Below, one piece after another: positions 8,310-16,284 of a DNA stretch of 33,817 nt. Source of the DNA: Gammaproteobacteria bacterium (GTDB lineage: Bacteria; Pseudomonadota; Gammaproteobacteria; GCA-001735895); contig JABHSO010000090.1 of the NCBI GenBank assembly GCA_018669845.1, forward strand, positions 1-33,817. Direction: 5' to 3'. The translations under genes and the position numbers were made by a program. The first letter of the stretch is position 1, and each line of letters starts with the position of its first letter. The notes under the pieces are model-generated. The model saw nothing but the letters and a program-made list of their open reading frames with translations, was not told the origin of the DNA and ran no database searches.

Positions 8310-9362
8310 ATGTCTAAAATTGTTCAAACTAATAATCTGCGTATTGTCAGAACCCGACCTCTATTAACGCCTGCTTTGCTGACAGAAGAAATCCCTGCAA
8401 CCGAAAAAGCGATGGAGCTGGTCAATCGTAGTCGATCTATTGTGGAATCTATTCTGGATGGAATAGATAAACGCATGTTGGCCATAGTGGGACCTTGTTC
8501 GGTGCATGATCCTGCTGCAGCCATTGATTATGCAAAAAAACTGAAACCAGTCGCGGATCAATTATCAGACTCTTTATTCATCATGATGCGCGTGTATTTT
8601 GAGAAACCACGTACCGTTATGGGTTGGAAGGGTTTGATTAATGACCCTGATATGAATGGTTCCTACCGCATAAATGAAGGTTTACGAAAGGCTCGTCAAT
8701 TGCTGGCCGATATTTCCGAGATTGGTTTAAGTGCGGGTACCGAATTTCTGGATACGACTTTTGGACAGTTTTATACGGACCTGATCAGCTGGGGAGCGAT
8801 TGGAGCTCGAACTGTGGAAAGTCAGATACATCGTGAACTGGCTTCCGGGTTATCGATGCCGGTAGGTTTCAAGAATAGAACCGATGGTAATATTCAGGTG
8901 GCTGTGGATTCCATTGTTGCCGCACGTAATCGCCATCTGTTTCCATCTTTAACCAGTGAAGGTGCTCCGGCTATTCTGGAGACCACCGGTAATAATTATG
9001 GTCATCTGGTATTGAGAGGAGGTAGCGAAACGGGTACCAACTATGATTCGACATCAATAAAAAAAGCTCGTCAATTACTTAAGCAGTCAGAACTGCCAGA
9101 AGTCATCATGGTGGATTGTAGCCACGGCAATAGCCTTAAAGACCCGGTGAATCAGCACAAGGTAGTTGATTCAATAATAGATATGCGCTCAGAGGGTGAT
9201 TTATCGGTATGTGCATTGATGCTTGAAAGTAACCTGGTGGCGGGTAATCAAAAGCTGAATAATAACCCTCTCAAATATGGGCAAAGTGTTACTGATGCCT
9301 GTCTTGATTTTGATGATACGGTAGATTTATTGCAGAAACTTGCAGGATCACTATCTGATTAA
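8310..9362 (+). CDS. 3-deoxy-7-phosphoheptulonate (DAHP) synthase, class I (AroF/AroG/AroH type)
   Basis: Catalyses condensation of phosphoenolpyruvate with erythrose 4-phosphate, the first step of the shikimate pathway to aromatic amino acids; cytoplasmic. The 350 residues match the length of the E. coli isozymes. Diagnostic segments include GPCSVHDP, MRVYFEKPRT, GWKGLINDPDM, SWGAIGARTVESQ, HRELASGLSMPVGFKNRTDG, LRGG and MVDCSHGNS, together with the metal and substrate residues these carry. The N-terminal extension typical of feedback-regulated enzymes is present. Some segments (SLSMPVGFKN-like and VDCSHGNS) resemble AroF more than AroG, but the inhibitor specificity cannot be assigned by eye, so no symbol is given. 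The ATG at 8310 lacks an obvious ribosome binding site. It is transcribed alone, convergent with the ankyrin gene 30 bp downstream, with no hairpin between them. Confidence 0.93.
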   Translation: MSKIVQTNNLRIVRTRPLLTPALLTEEIPATEKAMELVNRSRSIVESILDGIDKRMLAIVGPCSVHDPAAAIDYAKKLKPVADQLSDSLFIMMRVYFEKPRTVMGWKGLINDPDMNGSYRINEGLRKARQLLADISEIGLSAGTEFLDTTFGQFYTDLISWGAIGARTVESQIHRELASGLSMPVGFKNRTDGNIQVAVDSIVAARNRHLFPSLTSEGAPAILETTGNNYGHLVLRGGSETGTNYDSTSIKKARQLLKQSELPEVIMVDCSHGNSLKDPVNQHKVVDSIIDMRSEGDLSVCALMLESNLVAGNQKLNNNPLKYGQSVTDACLDFDDTVDLLQKLAGSLSD

Positions 9363-9392
9363 CCTGGCCGTCTTGTAACAATGCCCCGACTA

Positions 9393-10328
9393 TTATTTTG
9401 AGATTAACAACGAGCGGATTTTATCATTCCGGTGTTTGTTGGCTATGTCGATCGCTTGTTTGCCATTGTTATTTTTTATTGACTGATTTGCGCCCCTGTT
9501 GATCAGCTCCCTGACAGCTTCTACAGAACGTACAGTGACTGCTTCCATCAGGGCAGTGGTGCCCTGTTTATCCTGAGCGTTGATATCGGCATTATAGGAA
9601 AGTAACAGGTAGACAGTATTTTCATTTCCCTGTCCTGCTGCCCAGATAAGTGGAGTAGCTCCATCAATTGAGTGATGGTCAATTCTCGCCCCGTGTTTTA
9701 GCAGTAGTATGATAGATTCATTTGATTTTCCAGACCTGGCGGCATGAATTAAAGCGGTTTTACCATCTTTGTCCTGTATCTGAATATTGGCACCATTTTT
9801 TAACAACACTTCGATGATCTCTTTGTGGCCTTGTGCTGCAGCCATCATCAGTGAGGTAAGCCCATCTTTATCAGTTTCATCCGGGTTGGCATTTTTAAAT
9901 AGTAGCTGTTTGACTATTTCGGTTTGACCATAGCGAGAAGCTACCATCAGGGAGTTCCACCCAGCTCGAGTCCTTACACTCAGATCTGCTCCTCGTTCAA
10001 GTAAAACAGAAGTGATTTCTATTTCTCCATTTTCAGCTGCAAATGTTAGAGCAGTACAGCTGGCAACGGTTTTTATGTTGACGTCAGCGCCGCGTGCCAG
10101 AAGTATAGAAACCGTTAACAGGTTGCCATTCTCTACCGCAAACATTAATGCAGTTTTGCCAAATTTATTGGCACTGTTGACGTCTGCTCCCTGAGCCAGT
10201 AATTGCTCAAGATGTTGATCATCATCAATCATTGCGGCCAGGCGTAACTGTTTATCAAGTTCCTTATCGGCCGCAACCACTGAAAAGGAAACAATGAGAA
10301 TAAACAGGAGTGAGAGAATACGCATCAT
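9393..10328 (-). CDS. Exported ankyrin-repeat protein
   Basis: A 311-residue protein with a short hydrophobic N-terminal signal (ILSLLFILIVSFSVVAA) followed almost entirely by about nine ankyrin repeats of roughly 33 residues. They are recognised by recurring GKTALMFAVENGN, LLLARGADVN and GADLSVRT-type units; the last repeat is partial. Ankyrin repeats mediate protein-protein contact and no enzymatic domain is present. The signal implies a periplasmic location, as for the AnkB-type proteins linked to oxidative stress in Pseudomonas, a comparison by family only. The gene starts with two adjacent ATGs (10328 and 10325) and follows the NapC-type cytochrome gene by about 23 bp on the same strand, so the two are probably one operon. 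The spacer contains a tetranucleotide repeat. Its partner is unknown; the cytochrome is the obvious candidate. Confidence 0.85.
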   Translation of the reverse strand: MMRILSLLFILIVSFSVVAADKELDKQLRLAAMIDDDQHLEQLLAQGADVNSANKFGKTALMFAVENGNLLTVSILLARGADVNIKTVASCTALTFAAENGEIEITSVLLERGADLSVRTRAGWNSLMVASRYGQTEIVKQLLFKNANPDETDKDGLTSLMMAAAQGHKEIIEVLLKNGANIQIQDKDGKTALIHAARSGKSNESIILLLKHGARIDHHSIDGATPLIWAAGQGNENTVYLLLSYNADINAQDKQGTTALMEAVTVRSVEAVRELINRGANQSIKNNNGKQAIDIANKHRNDKIRSLLISK

Positions 10329-10337
10329 ATTTTTGTC

Positions 10338-10360
10338 ATTCGTTCATTCATTCATTCATG
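10338..10360. repeat. Tetranucleotide tandem repeat (TTCA/TGAA, about 5 units)
   Basis: The stretch reads CATTCG followed by repeated TTCA units. On the minus strand it is a TGAA run that includes the TGA stop codon of the NapC-type gene and fills the spacer before the ankyrin gene. Copy-number change by slippage would alter the spacing, and possibly the stop context. With only about five units, one of them imperfect, active phase variation is uncertain. Confidence 0.5.
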
Positions 10361-10927
10361 ATTAGATGTTTCGGGTTCTTCAGGTTCTTCGTGTGCAATA
10401 CCCTTATGACAGTCGATACAGGTTTCGCCCTGTTCTTCAGCGCGAGCATGTCTTTTACGTGCAGTGCGGTCCTGTCCGCTCAAATCCATGGTACCAAGTG
10501 CATGACAGTTACGACATTCACGTGAATCAGTTGACTTCATCGTATCCCAAACACGTTTAGCCATTTTCCAACGATGCTGGTCGAATTTCTCTTTGGTATC
10601 AATAGTACCCAGGGCTTTATGATATAACTCATTGGATGCCTGAATCTTGCGAATAACCTTATACACCCAGGGGCGGGGCACATGGCAATCGGCACAGGTC
10701 GCCTGAACACCGGATGGGTTTTTGTAATGAATGGTTTCCTTGTATTCTTCGTAGACATTGTCGCGCATTTCATGGCATGAAATGCAAAATTCCATGGTGT
10801 TGGTGACTTCCATAGCGGTGTTAAAACCACCCCACAAGATAATGCCGGCAAAAATTCCACCAGTTAATAATGTAATGGGAGAAAAAATAGCGAGAAGCTT
10901 TTTTAATGAACCCAGTAACTTTTTCAT
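10352..10927 (-). CDS. NapC/NirT-type tetraheme cytochrome c (membrane quinol dehydrogenase)
   Basis: Membrane-anchored cytochrome that in known relatives passes electrons from quinol to periplasmic reductases. Starting at the ATG at 10927 gives 191 residues, the usual family length, preceded by AAGGGAG about 12 bases upstream. An alternative start 16 codons earlier (10975) adds residues not expected before the anchor. There is one N-terminal membrane helix (about 13-33) and four heme motifs: CISCH (48-52), CADCH (78-82), CRNCH (138-142) and CIDCH (170-174). The region around VTNTMEFCISCHEMRDNVYEEYK is characteristic of NapC/NirT. No nitrate, nitrite, TMAO or other reductase gene is nearby, so the electron acceptor is unknown. 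A diheme cytochrome c gene is divergent from it and an exported ankyrin protein follows it. Confidence 0.9.
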   Translation of the reverse strand: MKKLLGSLKKLLAIFSPITLLTGGIFAGIILWGGFNTAMEVTNTMEFCISCHEMRDNVYEEYKETIHYKNPSGVQATCADCHVPRPWVYKVIRKIQASNELYHKALGTIDTKEKFDQHRWKMAKRVWDTMKSTDSRECRNCHALGTMDLSGQDRTARKRHARAEEQGETCIDCHKGIAHEEPEEPETSNHE

Positions 10928-11157
10928 ATTTAGTATTGTCTCCCTTCTGATGAGAGCAGCTATTTTTTCTTGCAAAAACTGGAAGAAGTAATAACATTAC
11001 TTTTTATAATGATTAGTTGGCAGGCTACCCAGTAATACACAGTCTGTCAAGATTTGATCTTTAATCGCTTAATTAGTCTCCAGTATTTTAGATAACTTTG
11101 GTGCAGTAAAATGTTAGTTTTTTACCGACTAACTGTAATTTTAATTGGGAATGAAAT

Positions 11158-11946
11158 ATGAGTAGCCTCAATATATTCTGCAGAACTGAAAATAAAAGAT
11201 GCCATTACTTTTTAATGTTGGCTTATCTTTTTATTCTTTTTAGTTCCAGTACGCATGCAATGGACAGCAAAGACCTCAAGCTGGAACGTTTTGAACAGGC
11301 GCTGGATTTAGAACCTAATATTGATAATGGACGAAAATTATATCGACTTTGTATCGCCTGTCATGGTCCTGAAGGCTGGGGTACTCGTAATGGCAGCTAC
11401 CCGCAAATTGCAGGGCAATTACATACTGTTACTATAAAACAGTTGGGTGATATCTGTTCTAAACAGCGAGGGAATCCAATAATGGAAGCCTTTACTTCAC
11501 CTAAAGTACTGGACTCCGGGCAGGCTGTAGCTGATCTGGCGGCTTATATTGCTTTACTTCCCATGACCAGAGATAACGGGCAGGGCAATCATCGGGATCA
11601 TGTTCTGGGTCAGCAGGTTTATGATGCTAACTGTAGTCAATGTCATGGAGAAATGGGTGAAGGACAGATAGATGATCATATTCCTAGAATTCAGGGGCAA
11701 CACTTTAATTACCTGATGAGACAGTTTAGCTGGATACGGGGTGGTCATCGTCGAAATGCAGATAAAAAGATGATCAAGCAAATTCAGAACTTATCGCTAC
11801 GAGAAGAATCTGCTGTTATGTCCTATATTGCAAATCTACGCCCCTCGGAGAAAGGCCTCGCTAAGACAGGCTGGAGTAATCCTGATTTCCCAAATTTTGA
11901 TCGAAGATGGGAGCCATCATCTCCCCGATATAAACCCTTGAATTGA
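11158..11946 (+). CDS. Diheme c-type cytochrome, cytochrome c4-like
   Basis: Periplasmic electron carrier of 262 residues. The N-terminus carries a hydrophobic signal (about 17-33) ending at STHA. Two similar class I cytochrome domains follow, with heme motifs CIACHG (65-70) and CSQCHG (159-164). Each is followed by a candidate Met ligand (NPIMEAF near 109 and DKKMIKQI in the second domain) and by the GQ...YL and AVADLAAYIA/AVMSYIA helices typical of c4/c553 proteins. The spacing of two domains in one chain supports c4. The gene is divergent from the NapC-type tetraheme gene across 230 bp, so they may share regulation and form a quinol to c4 to oxidase/reductase path; that path is inference. 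It ends before a strong bidirectional terminator shared with adk. Confidence 0.85.
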   Translation: MSSLNIFCRTENKRCHYFLMLAYLFILFSSSTHAMDSKDLKLERFEQALDLEPNIDNGRKLYRLCIACHGPEGWGTRNGSYPQIAGQLHTVTIKQLGDICSKQRGNPIMEAFTSPKVLDSGQAVADLAAYIALLPMTRDNGQGNHRDHVLGQQVYDANCSQCHGEMGEGQIDDHIPRIQGQHFNYLMRQFSWIRGGHRRNADKKMIKQIQNLSLREESAVMSYIANLRPSEKGLAKTGWSNPDFPNFDRRWEPSSPRYKPLN

Positions 11947-12021
11947 TAGTGATGGAGATGCCACCTGGGCCATTTTGAAGATACAATTCACTCAGTGATA
12001 TTATCGGTGAAAAATAGATAC

Positions 12022-12050
12022 AAAAAAGCCGGCATAAAGCCGGCTTTTTT
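12022..12050. terminator. Bidirectional rho-independent terminator between cytochrome c4-like gene and adk
   Basis: A perfect 12-bp inverted repeat, AAAAAAGCCGGC / GCCGGCTTTTTT, with a five-base ATAAA loop. The A-run on one side and T-run on the other make it functional in both directions. It lies between convergent genes that end at 11946 and 12072. Confidence 0.92.
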
Positions 12051-12071
12051 TATACAGCAGAAAAAGGGAAA

Positions 12072-12713
12072 TTATTTACCCAGTTTCTCGGTAATAGCAT
12101 CAATAACTGCATCGCTTGAAGTAGCGCTAACAGTTAAGATCATACCTTCACCTTCGTAGAAATTAGCCAGTGGAGCTGTCTTTTCATTATAAACATCAAG
12201 ACGGTTACCGATAGCTTCTTCAGTTTCGTCATCACGTTGAACCACTGGTCCACCACATGAATCACACTTGCCTTCTTCTTTAGGTGGGTTAGATTTTACA
12301 TTGTAGATAGCACCACAATCAGTACAGGTACGACGAGTAGTCAGACGGTCAAGAATAACATCACGTGGAACGTCGATATTTACAACGAAATCCAGTTCTT
12401 CACCCATATCTGCTAACAGAGTTTTAAGAGCTTCTGCCTGAGGAATAGTACGTGGAAAACCATCTAACAGGTAACCGCTTTTGCAGTCATCTTCACGTAA
12501 ACGATCTTTCATGATGCCCATGATCAGATCATCAGAAACCAGATCACCGGCTTTCATTGCAGCTTCAGCCTGTTTACCCAGTTCTGTGCCAGCAGCAACA
12601 GCTCCACGTAGAATATCACCAGTAGAAATCTGGACTGAACCGTCCATTTTAGTTAACAGTTTAGCTACTGTGCCTTTACCAGCTCCAGGAGCTCCTAATA
12701 AAATCAGTTTCAT
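12072..12713 (-). CDS. adk: Adenylate kinase
   Basis: Interconverts ATP + AMP and 2 ADP; cytoplasmic and normally essential. The 213 residues are standard. The P-loop GAPGAGKGT is at 7-15, the AMP-binding STGD(I/M)LR segment near 30-36, GFPRT at 85-89, and the DRLTTRRTC start of the LID near 122-130. The LID carries four cysteines (C130, C133, C150, C153) spaced as in zinc-binding long-form adenylate kinases, a trait of many but not all gammaproteobacteria (E. coli lacks the full set). The ATG at 12713 is preceded by GAGGA. It is a single gene, closed on its 3' side by the bidirectional hairpin. Confidence 0.97.
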   Translation of the reverse strand: MKLILLGAPGAGKGTVAKLLTKMDGSVQISTGDILRGAVAAGTELGKQAEAAMKAGDLVSDDLIMGIMKDRLREDDCKSGYLLDGFPRTIPQAEALKTLLADMGEELDFVVNIDVPRDVILDRLTTRRTCTDCGAIYNVKSNPPKEEGKCDSCGGPVVQRDDETEEAIGNRLDVYNEKTAPLANFYEGEGMILTVSATSSDAVIDAITEKLGK

Positions 12714-12806
12714 GTTTTTTCCTCAAAAATAGATAGCAATAAATTTGCGCGCATTGTGGCTACTCATGCAGCCGAAATCAACACATTTATGTCTGTTGAT
12801 CAATAA

Positions 12807-12829
12807 AAAGCCTGATTAACTCAGGCTTT
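12807..12829 (-). terminator. Rho-independent terminator after the iron-sulfur flavoprotein gene
   Basis: On the minus strand AAAGCCTGA pairs with TCAGGCTTT around the five-base GTTAA loop and is followed by a short T-rich tail. It lies about 30 bases after the stop at 12858 and before the adk promoter region. Confidence 0.8.
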
Positions 12830-12857
12830 AGTATTTTTCTCTGAAAATTCAGATTAT

Positions 12858-14789
12858 TTAATGTTCGCCCATCGCCATGTTGATGTAACCGGTAGGGCAT
12901 ACATCTGAGCAAATATGACAACCGATACAACGGAAATAATCAGTATAAACGTATCGTCCCATGGTGGACTCTGCTTTTTTGGTGCGATGAACGGCATCTT
13001 GAGGGCAGTAAATAACACAGTTATCGCATTCAAAGCACATACCACAGCTCATGCAACGATCGGCTTCTTTTTCGGCATCTTCTTCGACTAAACCCTGGAA
13101 GCGCTCTTCATAAGAATCAATAATATTTTCAGATTGAATGAATGACTCAGGGCGTAAGTTACGTGCTGTTTTATCAAAATGACCCAGAAATAGTTTCTCA
13201 GCCGGAATGATTTCATTAGCAGAGCGGTCTTCATAGTTATGAATGGCAAAGTTTGAACCATCTGTCCCCCAATCATCCTGATGAGCATAGGCTTCAGGTT
13301 GAAGTGAGGTTTCCTGTAATTTATGCAATAGATCAAAATGGTGTACATCTACTTTAGGACGTTTACTAAATGCTTCCTGTGATAGAAAATGATTTATGCT
13401 TTCGGCTGCTACAGAGGCCTGACCAATTGCAGTCGTTAACAGGTGAGGGCGAATAATATCACCAATGACGAATAGACCTTCTTCATTGGGTACCTGGTAA
13501 AACTTATCAGCATCAATTAATCCACGGCCATTATCCAGTGATTCCATTCCGCTTAAATCACCACCCTGGCCAATAGCAGAAACGATTAAGTCGCATTCGA
13601 TATCAAACTCAGAATTTTCGATGATCTCCATTTTTCCAGAAGTCCAGTCGGCTTTAGACACACGCAAAGCAGTAGCACGGCCATTGTCATCGGTAACCAC
13701 TGAAACAGGAACCAGGCTTCCTCGTAATTCAACGCCTTCACGTTCAGCGGCTTCAACTTCATGAAGTGCAGCTGGCATTTGATCAACAGGACGACGATAA
13801 GCCAGAATGACATCTGAGCCTTCTTTTTTTGCGGTTATGGCAACATCTTGTGCAGTCTGATTAAGAATAATATTTTCAGGACGTTCGCTTTCGTGTGTGT
13901 TTTCAATATGCCCAAGACGGCGAGCTACAGAAACAACATCCATGGCTGTATCACCACCACCGATTACCACAACTTTCTTTGAAACAGTTTTCAGTCGACC
14001 ATCGTTGTAAGCATCCAGAAATGAAACACCGGTTATACAGTTTGGTGCTTCGCCCCCGGGGATAGGAATATTACGACCAGACTGAGCGCCAATAGCAAGC
14101 ACTACAGCGTCATAATCTTCTCGCAGGGTTTCCATGCTGATATCCTTACCAATGAATGTATTGAGTTTTACTTCAACACCCATGTCGAGAATTCGCTGAA
14201 TTTCATGATCCATAACATCGCGAGGTGTTCGATAACCGGGGATGCCATAACGCATCATGCCGCCGAGTTTTTTATGATTATCAAATACAGTAACTGCATG
14301 ACCCTGTCTGCGTAACTGATAGGCGCAGGCTAATCCGCCAACACCACCACCAATGATGGCAACTCTTTTGTCCGTGTCGACAGCACTGTTCTCAAACTTC
14401 AAACCCTTTTCACGGGCATTATCTCCAATGAATTGTTCGACTGAATTTATACCGACAAAATCTTCTACTTCATTTCTGTTGCAGCCTTCCTGACAGGGAG
14501 CAGGGCAAACGCGACCCATGATGGCAGGAAATGGATTTGCATCGGTAGAGCGGTAAAAAGCATATTCGAATTTATCGGTATCGCCAGCGGGTTTTTCTGT
14601 TCCGCAAATAATACTCAACCAGCCTCGAATATCTTCTCCAGAAGGGCAACTGCCCTGGCAAGGAGGGGTGCGATTAACGTAAGTAGGGCATTTATAGGTC
14701 GTATCCTGTTCGAAGATATCCATACCCATGTTTCCATGGGAATCATCTCCATCTTTATATCGTCTAAAAGTAAAATCAGACTTCGCCAT
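12858..14789 (-). CDS. NAD(P)H-dependent iron-sulfur flavoprotein (GltD/DsrL-like oxidoreductase)
   Basis: A 643-residue cytoplasmic flavoprotein. The N-terminal third has a GltD-type iron-sulfur region (CPTYVNRTPPCQGSCPSGEDI and CPAPCQEGCNR). It is followed by an FAD dinucleotide motif (IIGGGVGGLACAYQL), a GYRTP segment, an NAD(P)-binding motif (VIGGGDTAMDVVSVARRLG), and ALAIGAQSGR/IGD-type FAD contacts. The last 65 residues add a ferredoxin-like domain with CMSCGMCFECDNC...CP and CIGCHICSDVCP, enough for two [4Fe-4S] clusters. Such proteins are subunits of glutamate synthase or stand-alone NAD(P)H oxidoreductases; DsrL of sulfur oxidisers has this build and length. No glutamate synthase large subunit or dsr gene is adjacent, so the partner is unknown. 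The start is well supported by GAGGG eight bases upstream. It is monocistronic, with its own terminator. Confidence 0.85.
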   Translation of the reverse strand: MAKSDFTFRRYKDGDDSHGNMGMDIFEQDTTYKCPTYVNRTPPCQGSCPSGEDIRGWLSIICGTEKPAGDTDKFEYAFYRSTDANPFPAIMGRVCPAPCQEGCNRNEVEDFVGINSVEQFIGDNAREKGLKFENSAVDTDKRVAIIGGGVGGLACAYQLRRQGHAVTVFDNHKKLGGMMRYGIPGYRTPRDVMDHEIQRILDMGVEVKLNTFIGKDISMETLREDYDAVVLAIGAQSGRNIPIPGGEAPNCITGVSFLDAYNDGRLKTVSKKVVVIGGGDTAMDVVSVARRLGHIENTHESERPENIILNQTAQDVAITAKKEGSDVILAYRRPVDQMPAALHEVEAAEREGVELRGSLVPVSVVTDDNGRATALRVSKADWTSGKMEIIENSEFDIECDLIVSAIGQGGDLSGMESLDNGRGLIDADKFYQVPNEEGLFVIGDIIRPHLLTTAIGQASVAAESINHFLSQEAFSKRPKVDVHHFDLLHKLQETSLQPEAYAHQDDWGTDGSNFAIHNYEDRSANEIIPAEKLFLGHFDKTARNLRPESFIQSENIIDSYEERFQGLVEEDAEKEADRCMSCGMCFECDNCVIYCPQDAVHRTKKAESTMGRYVYTDYFRCIGCHICSDVCPTGYINMAMGEH

Positions 14790-15200
14790 GAAAAACCCTC
14801 GTTAGTTTATCAGCTTATATTTATCGGGTTGGAACCTGAGGCATTTGTACACAGGTCAAATTTAGCGGGATATAATAAAACAAAATGACAATGATTGAAA
14901 ATTGTTGTGAAAATACCAGCATTAAAGAAATTTATTATGGAATATCTAGAAATAATCTTTGTAATGCTACTCATGTAAGGTTCAATTTTTCTATAAAGTT
15001 TAAGATTTATTTCACCACGAAGTCACGAAGGTACATCGTTATTTAGTAATAAGCTTTTTTTTAAAATTATGACAATGACTGATTTATCCAATTACTTTTA
15101 GCATTATTTGTTTTTCTTCGTGTACTTCGTGTCTTCGTGGTGAATATTTTTTGATCTTTTTTTAATACGCTGGGAACCGTGACTAATCATTTTAGAATAT
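14790..15200. other. Intergenic region, 411 bp, with an inverted-repeat element
   Basis: The right-hand part holds the CACGAAG-type palindromic element listed separately. The left part (14790-15008) is AT-rich and should contain the promoter of the flavoprotein gene. A TTGACC hexamer is present on the minus strand near 14855, but no matching -10 box at the right distance was found. No gene or RNA was recognised. Confidence 0.4.
15009..15145. repeat. CACGAAG-type inverted-repeat element, copy 1 (MITE-like)
   Basis: About 137 bp flanked by near-perfect inverted arms: TTCACCACGAAGTCACGAAG at 15011-15030, and its counterpart CTTCGTGTCTTCGTGGTGAA ending at 15144. TAT flanks both ends and could be a short target duplication. 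The interior is AT-rich and noncoding, and shares TAAGCTTTTTT and a diverged downstream stretch with the copy at 31110-31257. It lies about 55 bp after the yjbQ stop. Repeats with this sequence style are common in environmental bacterial genomes (general knowledge). Transposition is inferred, not shown. Confidence 0.75.
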
Positions 15201-15620
15201 TTATTCGCCCTGAATAGTAATCACGAGACGACGACTTCCTGCATGATTTCTGTGTTCACCCAGATATATTCCCTGCCATATTCCCATGTTCAAACGGCCA
15301 TTGGTAACTGGAATATTCAGACTATTGCCTAATATGCTCGACTTAAAATGGGCTGGTAAATCATCACTACCCTCATCCATGTGCAGATAATAAGGTTCGT
15401 TTTCAGGGATTGATTTATTGAAGAAGTTTTCAAAATCCTGTCTAACGGTGGGGTCTGCATTTTCATTAATGGTTAAACAGGCCGAAGTATGTTGTATGAA
15501 AATATTCATCATCCCTAAATTGAAGTTTTTCAACTCATCAACTGATTGTAAAATTTCATGGGTGATTAGGTGAAATCCTCGTGATTTTGGTTTCAATGTT
15601 ATTTCTTTTTGTGACCACAT
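15201..15620 (-). CDS. yjbQ: YjbQ family protein (UPF0047, secondary thiamine-phosphate synthase-like)
   Basis: A 139-residue cytoplasmic protein. The ATG at 15620 (MWSQKE) is chosen because YjbQ proteins of about 138 residues begin exactly so (MW.QK), and AGG lies about nine bases upstream. A TTG seven codons earlier is an unlikely alternative. Conserved segments are LKPKSRGFHLITHEI, IQHTSACLTINENADPTVR, EGSDDLPAHFKSSILG and TWQGIYLGEHR-like GIWQGIYLGEHRNHAGSRR. The family can complement thiamine-phosphate synthase weakly, but its main physiological role is unsettled. It lies 31 bp after the LysE-type gene on the same strand and is probably the last gene of that operon. Confidence 0.93.
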   Translation of the reverse strand: MWSQKEITLKPKSRGFHLITHEILQSVDELKNFNLGMMNIFIQHTSACLTINENADPTVRQDFENFFNKSIPENEPYYLHMDEGSDDLPAHFKSSILGNSLNIPVTNGRLNMGIWQGIYLGEHRNHAGSRRLVITIQGE

Positions 15621-15651
15621 ACTTTTGCCTAATTGATTCAATTCACATGCG

Positions 15652-16266
15652 TTATGTTTTAAGAATCAAATATATCCCCGTACCTACCATGATACAACCG
15701 ACAACGATATTGATCCCTTTTAAAGTGCCTGGTTTGTTTAAAACTGTTCGAGCTCTGTGGGTCATCAGTGCATAACTGACTTTAGCCACTGTAACTGCAG
15801 ATATTGAAATAAGAACCAGAATGCCAGTCTGTATAAAGGTTAAGCTAGTCAGGTCAATATAAGCTGGAAAAAACACAAGGTAAAAGAAGATGGCTTTAAC
15901 ATCTGCAAGAGTTATCAAAAAACCATTCATGAAACTAGATAGCATAGATGTTTCATTTAATTTTTCAGGGTTTGTAATGAATGCTGTTTTTCTCCAGTGT
16001 CCAAGGCCCAACCAGATCAGGTAAGCCCCGCCAAGATATTTTATAAGAATAAATAAGATACCAATGGATTCTGTAATATATGATAAGCCGGAGATTGCGA
16101 TGAAAATAAATAACAGGTCTCCAGACAAGATTCCCAGAGTTGTGACAATACCCTGTTTAAAGCCAAAAGCTGCTGATCTGGCAGCGACTGCTAATGAACT
16201 AACTCCAGGATAAAAAGCCAGTATCAGCATAGCTCCAAAAAGAGCTGTCATATTACTCAGTGTCAT
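15652..16266 (-). CDS. LysE/RhtB family membrane exporter
   Basis: A 204-residue inner-membrane protein with about six hydrophobic segments. The typical LysE/RhtB opening is present (PGVSSLAVAARSAAFGFKQGIVTTLGILSGD), followed by LIKYLGGAYLIWLG and NGFLITLADVKAIFFYLVFFP, the positions where family members carry their signature motifs. Relatives export amino acids such as lysine, homoserine or threonine; the substrate here cannot be deduced. It begins 18 bp after the stop of the large GGDEF-EAL-CZB gene and probably belongs to the same transcript, though a functional link to signalling is not evident. Confidence 0.9.
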   Translation of the reverse strand: MTLSNMTALFGAMLILAFYPGVSSLAVAARSAAFGFKQGIVTTLGILSGDLLFIFIAISGLSYITESIGILFILIKYLGGAYLIWLGLGHWRKTAFITNPEKLNETSMLSSFMNGFLITLADVKAIFFYLVFFPAYIDLTSLTFIQTGILVLISISAVTVAKVSYALMTHRARTVLNKPGTLKGINIVVGCIMVGTGIYLILKT

Positions 16267-16284
16267 AACTGTTTACTGTAATGG

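Noticed and set aside
10537-10860. Out-of-frame reading frame of 107 codons within the NapC-type gene
   Set aside because: It is an alternative frame of a gene with four clear heme motifs and shows no family features of its own.
11050-11066. FNR/Crp-like site TTGATCTTTAATC upstream of the cytochrome genes
   Set aside because: Only one half-site (TTGAT) fits; the other half does not match ATCAA.
15009-15145. Repeated CACGAAG units as a CRISPR array
   Set aside because: The units are about 7 bases at spacings of about 9, arranged as two inverted arms. There are no 25-40 base repeats with unique spacers and no cas genes.
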